21,453 bases of DNA, taken from positions 1-21,453 of the IMG/VR virus record IMGVR_UViG_3300048769_000038; one strand, 5' to 3'. This DNA is from a virus. The notes under the pieces were generated by a model. It ran no database searches, was not told where the DNA came from, and worked only from the letters and a program-made list of their open reading frames with translations. A program made the translations under genes and the position numbers. Shown piece by piece: positions 1 through 8,019 of this stretch (the first letter of the stretch is position 1; every line of letters begins with the position of its first letter).

Positions 1-743
1 GAGTTTGTGAAGAAGACAATGATTTGATTGGAGAGCGACTGAGCAGAGATGATCTGGTCTCCGGTAGCAGCATCAGCATAGTCCCCTCCACCAGCCGTCA
101 CGTCATTCCAGTTAGTCGGATTTTGCTTTGCACACCAGCGAGCCCTTTGTGGGTGATAAGAAGTTGTCGATCCATTATTTTCGTAGACACCAAGCACAAC
201 TAGTCGTGAGGCCAAGGAAAAGATCAACTTCCCGCCATACACTGTAACGCCACCGCCAATAGATGGCTTAAACGATGTGCTAATTGTTGGATCGGAGTCT
301 GTAAAATACCGAATTCCATTATTCAGGTACACAGAGTCGTATGGAAGGCCATTTGTAAAATAGAGCCTATTGACGACGTTAGATGATTGCCAGTTTGCTC
401 CCCAAATATAATCGTTGACCCCACCATTGAAAATAGGAACGGCAGGACTTGCAACATCAAGCTTATCGAAAACGTGCGTAGCGAGGTTGTATAGATAGGC
501 GTATTTGGTATCGAACCCAAGCGTCGCCTTACTTCCATCTGACTTGATATATCGCAAGATTCCCATGACCCGATCGGTACTGAGAGTCCCAAAGAGCGAA
601 AATCCGGCTCTTTTTTGCATATATCCGTGAAAAACGTGGACGTTATCCGCAATTGTGAAGGAGTCCGGAGGCGACAGCCACGGCTCGGTCGATATATCGA
701 GGCCCGTCGCAAAAGGTGCTATCATCGACGGTTGAAGACCCAT
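1..743 (-). CDS. Partial tail hub / DNA-stabilisation-like protein (runs off left edge)
   Basis: The minus-strand frame from the ATG at 743-741 stays open for 247 codons to the window edge, so the C-terminus is missing. The start is preceded by AGGA at 7-nt spacing and lies 1 nt after the stop of the upstream gene. The protein begins MGLQPSMIAPFATGLDIS and contains repeated beta-strand-rich stretches (for example YAYLYNLATHVFDKLDV, GGGVTVYGGKLIFSLASRL, QIISAQSLSNQIIVFF). The pattern of short strands with 'W..NPTNW.D' and 'G.IISA..L..QIIVF' resembles beta-propeller head-completion/hub proteins of podoviruses (P22 gp10-type packaged-DNA stabilisation proteins). Its position after the adaptor-like gene fits. 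The family assignment is by pattern only. A tail tube or tail fibre hub protein is the alternative. Confidence 0.6.
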   Translation of the reverse strand, partial: MGLQPSMIAPFATGLDISTEPWLSPPDSFTIADNVHVFHGYMQKRAGFSLFGTLSTDRVMGILRYIKSDGSKATLGFDTKYAYLYNLATHVFDKLDVASPAVPIFNGGVNDYIWGANWQSSNVVNRLYFTNGLPYDSVYLNNGIRYFTDSDPTISTSFKPSIGGGVTVYGGKLIFSLASRLVVLGVYENNGSTTSYHPQRARWCAKQNPTNWNDVTAGGGDYADAATGDQIISAQSLSNQIIVFFTN

Positions 744-744
744 C

Positions 745-1284
745 TTACGATCCTATCGCAATGTACGTAAACATGGCACCACTGACACTGTTGGTGTGTA
801 TGTTAAAAGATCCGGCTGACCACGATCCAGTTCTATAGTTCGATGAGGCTGCCGTGCTATTCATGGGAGAAAGGTTAACGCACAACGTGTTCGTTGGAAA
901 CGCACCTCCTACGTATGAAACTGGCCAGGATGTGCCACTCATCGTGAACTGTCCCCATTTCAATATTACACCGCCAACAAGAAAAAGAGACCCGCTTGTT
1001 CCAACAGTAGGCACACCACGAGTGAACTGAAGGATACCTGACGTTTCATTGATACCGTATAACTCAGAGTTTCCAGCTGTATCAGTCTTGCAGTACATAA
1101 TAAAAGCGTCTGCAATCGCCGTTGGATCAACAGCAATACCCGCAACCGTCCTATCAGCAAAGTTCAGTGCCTTTGGCTTGAATGTAGCATCACCGCTGTC
1201 AATCGCTGCCCAGTTGGGTCGAATGACAATCCCAAGGTTTCGAATCTTCGTTGAGTCTGTGGGCTCGGTAATAACCCATGCCAT
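745..1284 (-). CDS. Phage fibre protein with gp53-like C-terminal domain
   Basis: A 179-residue protein. The start at 1284 has a strong AAGGAG at 8-nt spacing. Residues about 105-179 follow the pattern of the gp53-like C-terminal domain of phage fibres: 'ILKWGQFTMSG', a hydrophobic 'AFPTNTLCVNLSP' strand, 'SFNIHTN' and a terminal 'FTYIAIGS'. The N-terminal half (FKPKALNFADR..AGIAVDPTAIADAFIMYCK) resembles head-fibre or tail-appendage proteins from environmental phages that probably anchor to the capsid or neck. It lies between the adaptor-like gene and the hub-like gene, so it is a virion surface protein and may bind the host. Whether it sits on head or tail cannot be decided from the sequence. 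Confidence 0.68.
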   Translation of the reverse strand: MAWVITEPTDSTKIRNLGIVIRPNWAAIDSGDATFKPKALNFADRTVAGIAVDPTAIADAFIMYCKTDTAGNSELYGINETSGILQFTRGVPTVGTSGSLFLVGGVILKWGQFTMSGTSWPVSYVGGAFPTNTLCVNLSPMNSTAASSNYRTGSWSAGSFNIHTNSVSGAMFTYIAIGS

Positions 1285-1296
1285 AACGTCTTCTCC

Positions 1297-2190
1297 TTAA
1301 AAGGTCGGTTTCGTCCGGCCTTCCATCATGTTCTGTTCGGTTCTCGTCAATATGTACGAGACCTGTTCTTTGTATAGGGCCGTGATCTCAGCGTACGAAT
1401 CGGTTTCACCATAATCCGCGACGATATCGCGCGCAGCACCATACGCAATCGTCGGACCCCATTCATTCATCCGAGGTGTATCTGTGGCCTCAACAAGAGG
1501 AGTCGTTATGCGATACGCGATCATGTTGATGATGTAGCTTTGATCTGGCACTGGCCAAACTTGAAACTGATTGTTGTACATAAGAATTGCTTGTGGTCGA
1601 TTTGCTGCAAAGACCACATAGTTCATGTAGATGACTTGACCGTTTGCCGGTGCAGTAGCAAATGTTACAGAAACCGTTCCAGCACTGTAGTTTATGACAA
1701 GAGCGCCACCTAAAGATCCTGGCACCGATACATCGGCGTTTGTCCATGTTTGATTCGTATCTTCAAATGTTTCAACATTGTCCGTTACGGTCATTGTCCC
1801 AGGATAGATAGGAAATCCTGTGATGCTCGTCGTGAACGTGATCGTAGATCCGTCCCCCGTCCATGGCGTTAAAAAGACATACTGAAGCGGATTCGCCTGG
1901 AAGAACATCGCAGGATCTTGATACCACATCATGTTCAAATTGTTCGCTGTCGCAGGAGGCCCGAAGTTTGTATAGAGATCAAGTGGCTGGTCATAGTACG
2001 CCTGATTCGCCAAGGTGGTGAATGAATAGTACGTATGTTCTGCATCGACCTTTACCTCAGCGGGAAAAGTGAACTGGTAGTACTGGTTTATATAGTTGTC
2101 GAGCTGCTCATTCGTCAGCTCCTGGCCTGTAAACCTACCAGTGACTTGCCTTACCTTTTTTCGGATCTGCGAAAGCGTCCACGTTGCCAT
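1297..2190 (-). CDS. Structural protein, putative head-tail adaptor with inserted Ig-like domain
   Basis: 297 residues. The N-terminus (TLSQIRKKVRQVTGR, then ELTNEQLDNYINQYYQF) and C-terminus (WGPTIAYGAARDIVADYGE, then a helix with YKEQVSYILTRTEQNMMEGR) are helical, as in phage connector/adaptor proteins. Between them, roughly residues 110-190, is a beta-domain with the recurrent phage pattern 'GDGSTITFTTSITGFPIYPG...GTVSVTFATAPANGQVIYMNYV', an Ig-like insertion seen in many virion proteins. It lies downstream of capsid genes and directly before the fibre gene. The sequence suggests a neck or tail-tube role, inferred from helix/strand layout and gene order. The stop is 12 nt before the next start. 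Confidence 0.55.
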   Translation of the reverse strand: MATWTLSQIRKKVRQVTGRFTGQELTNEQLDNYINQYYQFTFPAEVKVDAEHTYYSFTTLANQAYYDQPLDLYTNFGPPATANNLNMMWYQDPAMFFQANPLQYVFLTPWTGDGSTITFTTSITGFPIYPGTMTVTDNVETFEDTNQTWTNADVSVPGSLGGALVINYSAGTVSVTFATAPANGQVIYMNYVVFAANRPQAILMYNNQFQVWPVPDQSYIINMIAYRITTPLVEATDTPRMNEWGPTIAYGAARDIVADYGETDSYAEITALYKEQVSYILTRTEQNMMEGRTKPTF

Positions 2191-2193
2191 GCA

Positions 2194-2574
2194 TTACCCC
2201 ATTGATCCATTGTACGACTGCCGCATCTGGAATCGCTGATCGGTACCAACATACGTCTTTATCATCTGGCCTAAGCCGTTAGGCCGCCATTCATATATAG
2301 GTGTCGAACAATTTTCGACATGTCGCGCCAAAAAGCGCGGAACTTTGTATTTCTGCCCGTGAAAAAATGTGAAGTTCGCGTGGTGTTTTGTGCTTCCATA
2401 CGTAAATTTATGAAACACACCAGGCTCTTTAAGATTTACGAATTCAAACTCACAGATCTCACGTAAAAACGCCTCTTCTTTATCTGAAGATGGCTGCTTT
2501 CCTATGATGGGAAGTTTCTTCATCTCTTCGACTGTCGGGTTGTCCTTCAGTTCTCGATCGAGCGCAATTGTCAT
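2194..2574 (-). CDS. Conserved phage protein of unknown function in the capsid-neck cluster
   Basis: 126 residues, start ATG at 2574 preceded by CGGAGAG. I do not recognise a named family. The stretch 'FTFFHGQKYKVPRFLARHVENCSTPIYEWRPNG' looks like a compact beta/alpha domain, and proteins with this look sit between the major capsid and adaptor genes of environmental phages. The C-terminus is polar (MRQSYNGSMG). The stop at 2194 lies 3 nt before the next ATG, so the two are probably translated together. A minor virion or head-completion protein is the natural inference, but nothing in the sequence proves it. Confidence 0.6.
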   Translation of the reverse strand: MTIALDRELKDNPTVEEMKKLPIIGKQPSSDKEEAFLREICEFEFVNLKEPGVFHKFTYGSTKHHANFTFFHGQKYKVPRFLARHVENCSTPIYEWRPNGLGQMIKTYVGTDQRFQMRQSYNGSMG

Positions 2575-2594
2575 ATCTACTCTCCGTTAATAAT

Positions 2595-2616
2595 GGGGGA
2601 AGCCAAAAACTCCCCC
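2595..2616 (-). other. Small G/C hairpin between two structural genes
   Basis: GGGGGA and TCCCCC face each other across a 10-nt loop in the 50-nt gap between the genes ending at 2625 and starting at 2574. On the transcript it is followed by ATTATTAACGG, not a U-tract, so it is not a classical terminator. It could protect or process the late mRNA, or slightly reduce read-through after the highly expressed capsid genes. Confidence 0.3.
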
Positions 2617-2624
2617 CACCGTTG

Positions 2625-3221
2625 TTATACAACGCTATTCGCGCCTTCATAGACTACAGCCATAGAAGCGCTATTCGCGCCCACCATTGCTGTGCCAATT
2701 CGGCCGCCCGAAATAGCGGCGTTCAGCGTAGGATATGGCTTCCCGTTGATGTCCTTGACTTGAGACAGGAACCCGCCGCTGACATACACGCTATAGCCAG
2801 AAGAGGTGTCTTCCTCGCAGGTGATCTGCGTGGCGGAGACCGTCTTGACGGTATAGAGTTTGTTCAGCGTCAGACCTGTTAGGTCATCGGCAATCTCGGT
2901 AGCCTTAACGGTATCGCCAATAGCAAAACTAAACTGATCGAGGTACGAGCACGTGAAAACCGTGTCGGCCGCGTCGGTTATAGCAGTGATGGGCGCACCA
3001 AAAAGGGCACCTTCGGAAAGTGGAGTCCACCCGTTGGATGTGCTGATCGCTCCAGTAGCGACGTTCATGCAGTATCCTGAGGCCATTCCATACATCCAAA
3101 CCCAAGCGTTCCCGTTGGTTAGGTCGTACGTTGTTACACGTGCCGGCGTAAACCCTACAGAAACGTCTTTTGCAACAGCTGAAGCTGGGTTAGTCCAGCT
3201 GTATGTTTTAAACTGTGACAT
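2625..3221 (-). CDS. Putative virion (decoration-like) protein, unknown family
   Basis: 198 residues, beta-rich and Ser/Thr/Gly/Ala-rich, with almost no Lys/Arg after the N-terminus. This composition is typical of phage virion proteins. It starts MSQFKTYSWTNPASAVAKDV and includes a segment alternating strands and turns (KATEIADDLTGLTLNKLYTV, then KTVSATQITCEEDTSSGYSV) that looks like a small carbohydrate- or capsid-binding beta-domain. It starts 9 nt downstream of the major capsid stop, a common location for decoration or head-stabilising proteins. That role is inferred from position and composition, not from a recognised motif. Confidence 0.55.
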   Translation of the reverse strand: MSQFKTYSWTNPASAVAKDVSVGFTPARVTTYDLTNGNAWVWMYGMASGYCMNVATGAISTSNGWTPLSEGALFGAPITAITDAADTVFTCSYLDQFSFAIGDTVKATEIADDLTGLTLNKLYTVKTVSATQITCEEDTSSGYSVYVSGGFLSQVKDINGKPYPTLNAAISGGRIGTAMVGANSASMAVVYEGANSVV

Positions 3222-3229
3222 ATGCCCTC

Positions 3230-4180
3230 CTAGCTAGCTGTCGCCATTAAATTTTCCATAAAACTGTCGTTGAGGATTCTGGCCACAAAAGGATGCTGCC
3301 AGCCAACCGAACCGCGCTGGTTAAGCGGGTCGGCAGAACCTGCACTACCCAATGGCTTGATGTAGAATTCCCCAGTCTCGCTTCTCAGGTTCACAACTGC
3401 GTAGGCTTCTTTTCCTACGATAAAGTTGTTGAAGACCACAGGAGAGGCGCTTGATTTGCTTCCCACTGATGTGTAAAGCCATCGTACGTTGCCCGTTGAC
3501 CCCCACTCTGCATCCAGAACCACTTTTTGGTTCCCTGGATAGTTGGAAGACGAGACATAGTTCGACACGGACTCAAGATCGCTCAAGAGTTCTGTATCGA
3601 TAAAGCCCCAGAAAGACGGACGGATCGGTGTAGTACCGATTTGGTTCGAGGCTGTCACGACTTCGGAAATCATTTCAGCGTTATTGCCAAGCAATGTTTT
3701 CACTGCGTTGTCAATATCTGGCTTGGTGAGTTCCGTTGGCGTTCCACCATTAATTCCTTGAGAGCATAGCAGGACAGAGCTTGTCGATGCTAGGCAGTCG
3801 CGGGTAACCTCGTCGATGGTCTGTGCGAGATTCTGTGCCAATAATCGGCTTGATTCGTTAAGGACTCTGTCCTCGACGGTGAGCTGGACTTGATTGGTCA
3901 CAGTGACAAAATTTCCGTAGAAAGCAACCCTAGCCTTCAAGTCCGTTACAGACAGAGGTGACCCTGGAGGCGTCACACCGTCTACAAGTGGAATTGGCAC
4001 TGTTGGAAGCCTTGCATACCTACGAAAAACAATCGTATCACCCATCTTCTCCGGTAAAACTCTTTTTTGAGCGAACTTTGAGTAAATCAAAGTTGGGTAC
4101 GCCGTCATCAAGAGCAGCCGGTCATAGTATTCTCGGACCGCTGGCGGTAGAATCGCCGTGGTCGTCATTGAACTAGACAT
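3230..4180 (-). CDS. Major capsid protein, N4-gp56 family
   Basis: 316 residues with the family signature near the N-terminus: 'REYYDRLLLMTAYPTLIYSK', followed by 'FAQKRVLPEKMGDTIVFRR' and 'LVDGVTPPGSPLSV', then 'FVTVTNQVQLTVEDRVLNES' in the E-loop/P-domain region. The C-terminal 'GSVGWQHPFVARILNDSFM' is also typical of N4-gp56-type HK97-fold coat proteins ('vGWk..fa..ILn'). Phage N4 gp56 is longer, near 400 residues, so this is a compact member. It lies directly downstream of the scaffold gene, the usual order. Upstream of the ATG at 4180 only AAGG at long spacing is visible. An in-frame ATG four codons later is an alternative start. Confidence 0.9.
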   Translation of the reverse strand: MSSSMTTTAILPPAVREYYDRLLLMTAYPTLIYSKFAQKRVLPEKMGDTIVFRRYARLPTVPIPLVDGVTPPGSPLSVTDLKARVAFYGNFVTVTNQVQLTVEDRVLNESSRLLAQNLAQTIDEVTRDCLASTSSVLLCSQGINGGTPTELTKPDIDNAVKTLLGNNAEMISEVVTASNQIGTTPIRPSFWGFIDTELLSDLESVSNYVSSSNYPGNQKVVLDAEWGSTGNVRWLYTSVGSKSSASPVVFNNFIVGKEAYAVVNLRSETGEFYIKPLGSAGSADPLNQRGSVGWQHPFVARILNDSFMENLMATAS

Positions 4181-4198
4181 TTTTCTAAACTGCCTTTT

Positions 4199-4873
4199 TT
4201 AAGCCAAGTTCTGGGCAACCAAGTTAGAAAAGTCCTCATCGCTCATGTCTTTGTACCGCTTAGCTTGAACCACGGGCGAAGACGCACCGAGACTTGATAA
4301 AGTCCCCGCACTCTGCGAGTTCTTGATGATGCGCTCGGCATCTTCGTTTCTCGTCGTCTTCGTATTTGCCGTTTTATAAGCATCGGAGTTCTTCGCCAGG
4401 TAGTACGCAAGATCGTAGTCTTGGGATTTTCTAAGTGATTCCCGCAAACTCGGATTTGTTTTAAAAACTTCTGGTAAATACCTTGAGATTACGTCTTGGT
4501 AGTCTGGATGCTGTTGCGTCATCTTCAGTTCTTCGAGGGTCATCTGGAACTGTCCGGCGATCTTGTTGGCGTGCTTCTTGAAGTCGCCATACGTCATAAC
4601 ATCGCCATCTTGAAGACCATCGTCCTCAACGGGTTGAACAGGCTGGGCCTGCGGCCGTGAGGCGTTCGCTTGCATGAGCGCAATATGCTCCCTAAAAAGA
4701 CGGTTCTCCTCCTCCATTTGCTGACGTTTCGACCGTTCGGCCTCTAGAGCAGACAAGGGTACTTGTGGTGCCTGATCTGAATTCTGAGCCGGTTGGTTCG
4801 AAACTACTGCATCTGGTGGGACGGCGGCTCCCTGCGGATTCTGTTCGCCCGAATTTTGAGTGTTTTCGTCCAC
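4199..4873 (-). CDS. Capsid scaffolding protein
   Basis: 224 residues, strongly acidic and Gln/Asn/Ala-rich. The N-terminus is disordered (residues 1-45, many Q, N, P), followed by a coiled coil (LEAERSKRQQMEEENRLFRE) and a helical C-terminal part ending in SDEDFSNLVAQNLA. No catalytic motif is present. This architecture (disordered, coiled coil, basic/helical tail) and the position immediately upstream of the major capsid gene are hallmarks of phage scaffolding proteins, which organise coat subunits into the procapsid and then leave. The start at 4873 has GAGGAG at about 11 nt. No protease domain is seen, so removal by exit rather than self-cleavage is more likely. Confidence 0.8.
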   Translation of the reverse strand: MDENTQNSGEQNPQGAAVPPDAVVSNQPAQNSDQAPQVPLSALEAERSKRQQMEEENRLFREHIALMQANASRPQAQPVQPVEDDGLQDGDVMTYGDFKKHANKIAGQFQMTLEELKMTQQHPDYQDVISRYLPEVFKTNPSLRESLRKSQDYDLAYYLAKNSDAYKTANTKTTRNEDAERIIKNSQSAGTLSSLGASSPVVQAKRYKDMSDEDFSNLVAQNLA

Positions 4874-4904
4874 TTTTTATCTCCTCGCCCGTAAGCCGGC
4901 GGCA

Positions 4905-5276
4905 CTATTTAGTAACGTACGCGAAAGGAATCGTTGTCGTTTCCGTGACGATGTCCTCACCTTCCTGCGCGCCCAGCGCGATAAGACCGTCATAGTTGAA
5001 GGGTACCTGCGGCATATTGACTTCCCAACGGACTGTTCCGAGGTGGTTGTCAACCTCACCGACGATCATCCCAACTTGCGATGACGGCTTTACTGCATAG
5101 GCTTTGATGTGCTTATTCAAGACCGGCTTCCCTTCAATCGTATTACGAGACGGTTTAGCAAAAACAACGATCCAATACTTTTCTTTTCGATTAGTATTCG
5201 CAGAGAGGATCTCTTTGATGTGCTTGTTATCGTCTTCTATAATCGCATTGCGGGTTTCCCCAGTTTCTTGAACCAT
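4905..5276 (-). CDS. Hypothetical protein between portal and scaffold genes
   Basis: 123 residues, family not recognised. It is a mixed alpha/beta sequence. The first 30 residues are polar and helical (ETRNAIIEDDNKHIKEILSA), followed by several strands (KYWIVVFAKPSR, KAYAVKPSSQVGMIVGEVDN, TVRWEVNMPQVPFNYDGLIA) and an acidic turn before the C-terminal 'TTIPFAYVTK'. It is embedded in the head-assembly operon with short gaps on both sides (12 nt after the gene above, 31 nt before scaffold). A role in head assembly is likely, but the sequence gives no mechanism. Confidence 0.6.
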   Translation of the reverse strand: MVQETGETRNAIIEDDNKHIKEILSANTNRKEKYWIVVFAKPSRNTIEGKPVLNKHIKAYAVKPSSQVGMIVGEVDNHLGTVRWEVNMPQVPFNYDGLIALGAQEGEDIVTETTTIPFAYVTK

Positions 5277-5288
5277 TCAATCCTCAAA

Positions 5289-5477
5289 CTAATACTTGTA
5301 ATTCCAGGCTTCAGAAGGGTATCCCTTGCTGCCGCTTGTGTAAGGACGGATACGAGAAATGTCCTCGTCTTGAGACATGGTGTCGATTGTTCGGACTTCG
5401 CCATCCTGCTTGTTGTCCGGAACCTCGAAGCCTTTGCCCTTTTGTTCCACCCTTACGGCTCTATCTTTCTCAGCCAT
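5289..5477 (-). CDS. Small polar protein coupled to the portal gene
   Basis: 62 residues, ATG at 5477-5475, so the first 8 nt overlap the end of the portal gene. A longer in-frame extension upstream lies wholly inside the portal gene and is not needed. The protein is charged and probably unfolded alone (MAEKDRAVRVEQKGKGFEVP at the start), ending in aromatic 'YPSEAWNYKY'. Translational coupling to the portal suggests co-production. Such peptides can be head accessory proteins, but I do not recognise this one. Confidence 0.6.
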   Translation of the reverse strand: MAEKDRAVRVEQKGKGFEVPDNKQDGEVRTIDTMSQDEDISRIRPYTSGSKGYPSEAWNYKY

Positions 5478-7566
5478 TTGGCACCTCTTGTTGTTGTTGC
5501 CCTGCACCTTGCAAGGCAAGACCCTCGGCCAACGGTGCCTCTGCTTGTGCACCGCCAGCCTTGGAAATCTGTACGTCGTCTTGCTTAACTTGGTTCTCGC
5601 TTGATCGAGAGATCTCTTCGAACATCTTGATGATGGACGCATACTTGACGAGCCGATCGTCATCTATCGTAGAAAGCTCTTTAATCGCCTTGGCTCGGCT
5701 TAAAGCCGCTGTTGCCCTGTCATCGACCATTCGAGACGCTCGCTCGTCTTCAAGGCCAAGATTTGCGACCGATCTTGTAAACCGTTCTTTCGCTCCAGCG
5801 ACCTTCTCCATAGCAGCGGCCTTCTCGTACTGCATCTGGCCCTCAACAAGTTGCATCTGCACTTGAGATTGTGTCTGAGCCGCTTGGGCTTGCTGCTTTT
5901 GATTCTCTTCGATGTCTTTGAACATCTCAGTCGCTCCTTGAATTGGAGCCGCCTTGGTAAGCATCATCGGGGTGATTGGAGATCCTTGCGGGCCTCCGGT
6001 GAGCTGATACATATCGACCATCTGACGGAAGTGCATCTGACGCTGTGTATCCGTCATCATGCCTTCTTGGATGGAGATGTCGTACTTGATGAAGTCTTTT
6101 GTGAAGAACTGCTCGGTCGGTTTGCGTCCAAGAATGCGCTCTATCTTCTTCGGACTCCATGTCTGAATAAGCTTTATCACCTTGCGCGTGAGTAACTTAC
6201 GTGATTGTCTGAGGCTATCAAAGACATTCTGAAGGTTATTGATGGCGGCCCCTTGGCGAAGCTGCATCATGACACCAGATTCGTTTCCGCTTTCAGGTAT
6301 ACCGAAGGCTGCATCATTGACACCTAGGATCTCGCTCATGCCCTTAGAAAAGGTTTCAGTAAGCTGGAAGAAGCTCTGTGGTATATCAGCTGGCGGAATC
6401 TTCTCAATAGCACCAGGACGAGAATCCTTGGAACGCCATACAACCTTCCCTTGTGAGGTCTGAAATAAAGATCTTGGGTTTACTACAGAATCTTCGTCAG
6501 CAATCCATCCGGAGTTGATTTGAGATTCGATAAGATCGGTCATCTGCGATAGACGGCGATTGGTCTCTTTCTGAGGGTCGATCATCGGGCGGATCAGCGA
6601 CTGAAGTTTCAGACCCCAAAGCTCGCACTCACTCTCAAACGTCCCAAAGTATGGCGTGAACGGATATTCATCGAGTCCGTATTGATTGACTTCGGTTTTA
6701 AAAAAGGTATTGTTGAGGATGATGTGGCATTCGATGAAACGCTTCGGCTTCTGGATGACTTTTAACTGAGGGTATTTCTCCAGAAGATACTTCATGGCAC
6801 CGCGGCCGCCAGTCCACTCAATCAACTCCCCTGTCTGCGTATCGACAAGGGACGGGACTTTCTTCCAGAGCTGCTTGTAATACTCGTTATAGGCGATCAG
6901 CTCCTGGCCGTTGGGTTGGCGTTGATAGGGAAGCCATGTGAACTTATCATCTCGACTCCATCCAGTCTTATGAAGGTCCCATACTTCATCCTCCATCCCA
7001 GGAAGAAGTGACGCTGCCTGTTCAGGCCCCATGTATTTTCGTCGGATGATGTACGGACAGTCGTCAAGCGTTTGTTGTGTAAAATACGGCGCAGCTATAA
7101 AACCCGAATATGGCTCTCTCCCGAAGCAAATTTCTCCGTCGAGCAAATCATCTCGAAAATCCATCCAGACGGTTCCGAGATTCCATCCTGTCTTGATCGC
7201 CCCGCTGAAACAATCGGACTCGTTTTTATACGCGTCTCCGTGCGAGAAGACGTACTGCACAAGGTCTGACATCTCATCAGCGGATTCTTGCTTGCTTGAC
7301 TCTTGGGGGAGGATTACGGATGAAAGGCGGTGGGCTCGTTGATACCCATCGACCATGTTGATGTTTTTATAGATGAGATTGAAAACGCGCTGATTGCGTC
7401 CCTGATCGTACAGGGCTTGCTTTTCCTTCTCATCCCATTGGTCGCCTAGGTAGGCTCGAAGGTCGATATTTGCTAGCGGATAATACGGGTTCCAGCAGTA
7501 GTACGCCTCTTGATAGGCGGAGTTGTATTCATTGATTAAGCTGATTCCCGAATTGAATTCGGACAT
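5470..7566 (-). CDS. Portal protein, P22-like
   Basis: 698 residues, close to the 725 of P22 gp1. It opens with a long helical segment and 'YLGDQWDEKEKQALYDQGRN', followed by 'NLIYKNINMVDGYQRAHRL', which match the typical start of P22-type portals ('f..gdQW....r..r......n.i.k.v..v.G..r..r'). The middle has the wing/stem pattern (HIILNNTFF, PYFGTFESECELWGLKLQSL) and the helix 'MTDLIESQIN'. The last ~170 residues are Gln/Ala-rich coiled coil, consistent with a barrel or flexible tail. The portal is the dodecameric ring through which terminase pumps DNA. The SD AGAAGG is 7 nt upstream of the ATG and lies inside a strong RNA stem (see 7567-7677). Confidence 0.9.
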   Translation of the reverse strand: MSEFNSGISLINEYNSAYQEAYYCWNPYYPLANIDLRAYLGDQWDEKEKQALYDQGRNQRVFNLIYKNINMVDGYQRAHRLSSVILPQESSKQESADEMSDLVQYVFSHGDAYKNESDCFSGAIKTGWNLGTVWMDFRDDLLDGEICFGREPYSGFIAAPYFTQQTLDDCPYIIRRKYMGPEQAASLLPGMEDEVWDLHKTGWSRDDKFTWLPYQRQPNGQELIAYNEYYKQLWKKVPSLVDTQTGELIEWTGGRGAMKYLLEKYPQLKVIQKPKRFIECHIILNNTFFKTEVNQYGLDEYPFTPYFGTFESECELWGLKLQSLIRPMIDPQKETNRRLSQMTDLIESQINSGWIADEDSVVNPRSLFQTSQGKVVWRSKDSRPGAIEKIPPADIPQSFFQLTETFSKGMSEILGVNDAAFGIPESGNESGVMMQLRQGAAINNLQNVFDSLRQSRKLLTRKVIKLIQTWSPKKIERILGRKPTEQFFTKDFIKYDISIQEGMMTDTQRQMHFRQMVDMYQLTGGPQGSPITPMMLTKAAPIQGATEMFKDIEENQKQQAQAAQTQSQVQMQLVEGQMQYEKAAAMEKVAGAKERFTRSVANLGLEDERASRMVDDRATAALSRAKAIKELSTIDDDRLVKYASIIKMFEEISRSSENQVKQDDVQISKAGGAQAEAPLAEGLALQGAGQQQQEVPNG

Positions 7567-7677
7567 GCCCGCACCTTCTGTAAATAAATCCCTATATTTA
7601 GGGAAGTACCTTCTGCGAAAGGTGCGGGCCTGCTGCCTCGCAGGGTAGCTAAGAGGTGATCAACCCCTACAGCCCGC
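7567..7677 (-). promoter_or_regulatory. Structured leader of the portal gene; possible RNA switch hiding the ribosome-binding site
   Basis: On the transcribed strand three segments can pair in two exclusive ways. Segment B (7619-7629, GCCCGCACCTT) is perfectly complementary over 11 bp to segment C (7567-7577, AAGGTGCGGGC), which ends at the portal ATG and contains most of its Shine-Dalgarno. Segment A (7672-7677, GCGGGC) is complementary to the first 6 nt of B. B:C pairing buries the SD, and A:B pairing would free it. Inside the B-C loop there is a perfect 6-bp hairpin (TCCCTA/TAGGGA, loop AATA). ACCTT in B can also pair with a nearer AAGGT. No U-tract follows, so control of translation is more likely than termination. 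The sequence matches no riboswitch class I know. Confidence 0.55.
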
Positions 7678-7685
7678 GACGTGTG

Positions 7686-7868
7686 CTATTTCTTAAACTT
7701 TCTTAAAGTCTCTGCCAAGATCGCTCGTTTGCGCGTCTTCGGATTTTTCGAGTTCTCGGCCTTTTCGAGCTTCTCTTCAGAGATGTCTTCACCCTTCTTA
7801 GTGTGGAGAGCCTTTCTAAGCGATCCAGGATGCTTTACAGCACCTTTGATCCATTTATCTTTTTCCAT
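7686..7868 (-). CDS. Small basic protein next to portal
   Basis: 60 residues, about one third Lys/Arg. The N-terminus 'MEKDKWIKGAVKHPGSLRKA' is a pattern I know from many phage small proteins ('W.kgaikhPGalrk.'), with a helix of the type 'KNPKTRKRAILAETLRKF' after it. These are common between terminase and portal genes, and no function has been established to my knowledge. DNA binding or a virion-internal role is suggested by charge only. The start overlaps the 46-residue gene upstream by 14 nt. The ~119-nt gap to the portal gene holds the structured leader. Confidence 0.65.
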   Translation of the reverse strand: MEKDKWIKGAVKHPGSLRKALHTKKGEDISEEKLEKAENSKNPKTRKRAILAETLRKFKK

Positions 7869-7995
7869 TGCAGGAGCCTTTCTTAAGCTTGGACTCTAGT
7901 TTTTTGTCATCAGCGATCTGGTCTTTAAACTCCTTGGAGTCTTTCTTCAGATGCTTTAGGACTTGCTTTTTCATTCCGGACGACTTTTTAGCCAT
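7855..7995 (-). CDS. Very short Lys-rich protein between terminase and portal
   Basis: A 46-residue frame from ATG 7995-7993 to TAA at 7857-7855. It begins MAKKSSGMKKQVLKHLKKDS and is nearly one third lysine, predicted helical and strongly basic. The upstream signal is weak (GGTGTGG). Its 3' end overlaps the next gene's start by 14 nt. It starts 24 nt after the terminase stop, filling a stretch with no other gene in a compact operon, which supports it being real. Short KKxKK-type proteins recur at this place in related phages. A role in DNA condensation or head assembly is only inferred. Confidence 0.5.
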   Translation of the reverse strand: MAKKSSGMKKQVLKHLKKDSKEFKDQIADDKKLESKLKKGSCNGKR

Positions 7996-8019
7996 AAACC
8001 ACACCAGTAGAATGAGTTG

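Noticed and set aside
323-712. Minus-strand ORF of 129 residues near the left edge
   Set aside because: It is a shadow of the partial hub-like gene, whose frame is open from 743 to the window edge, begins with an ATG plus ribosome site and reads as a coherent beta-rich protein.
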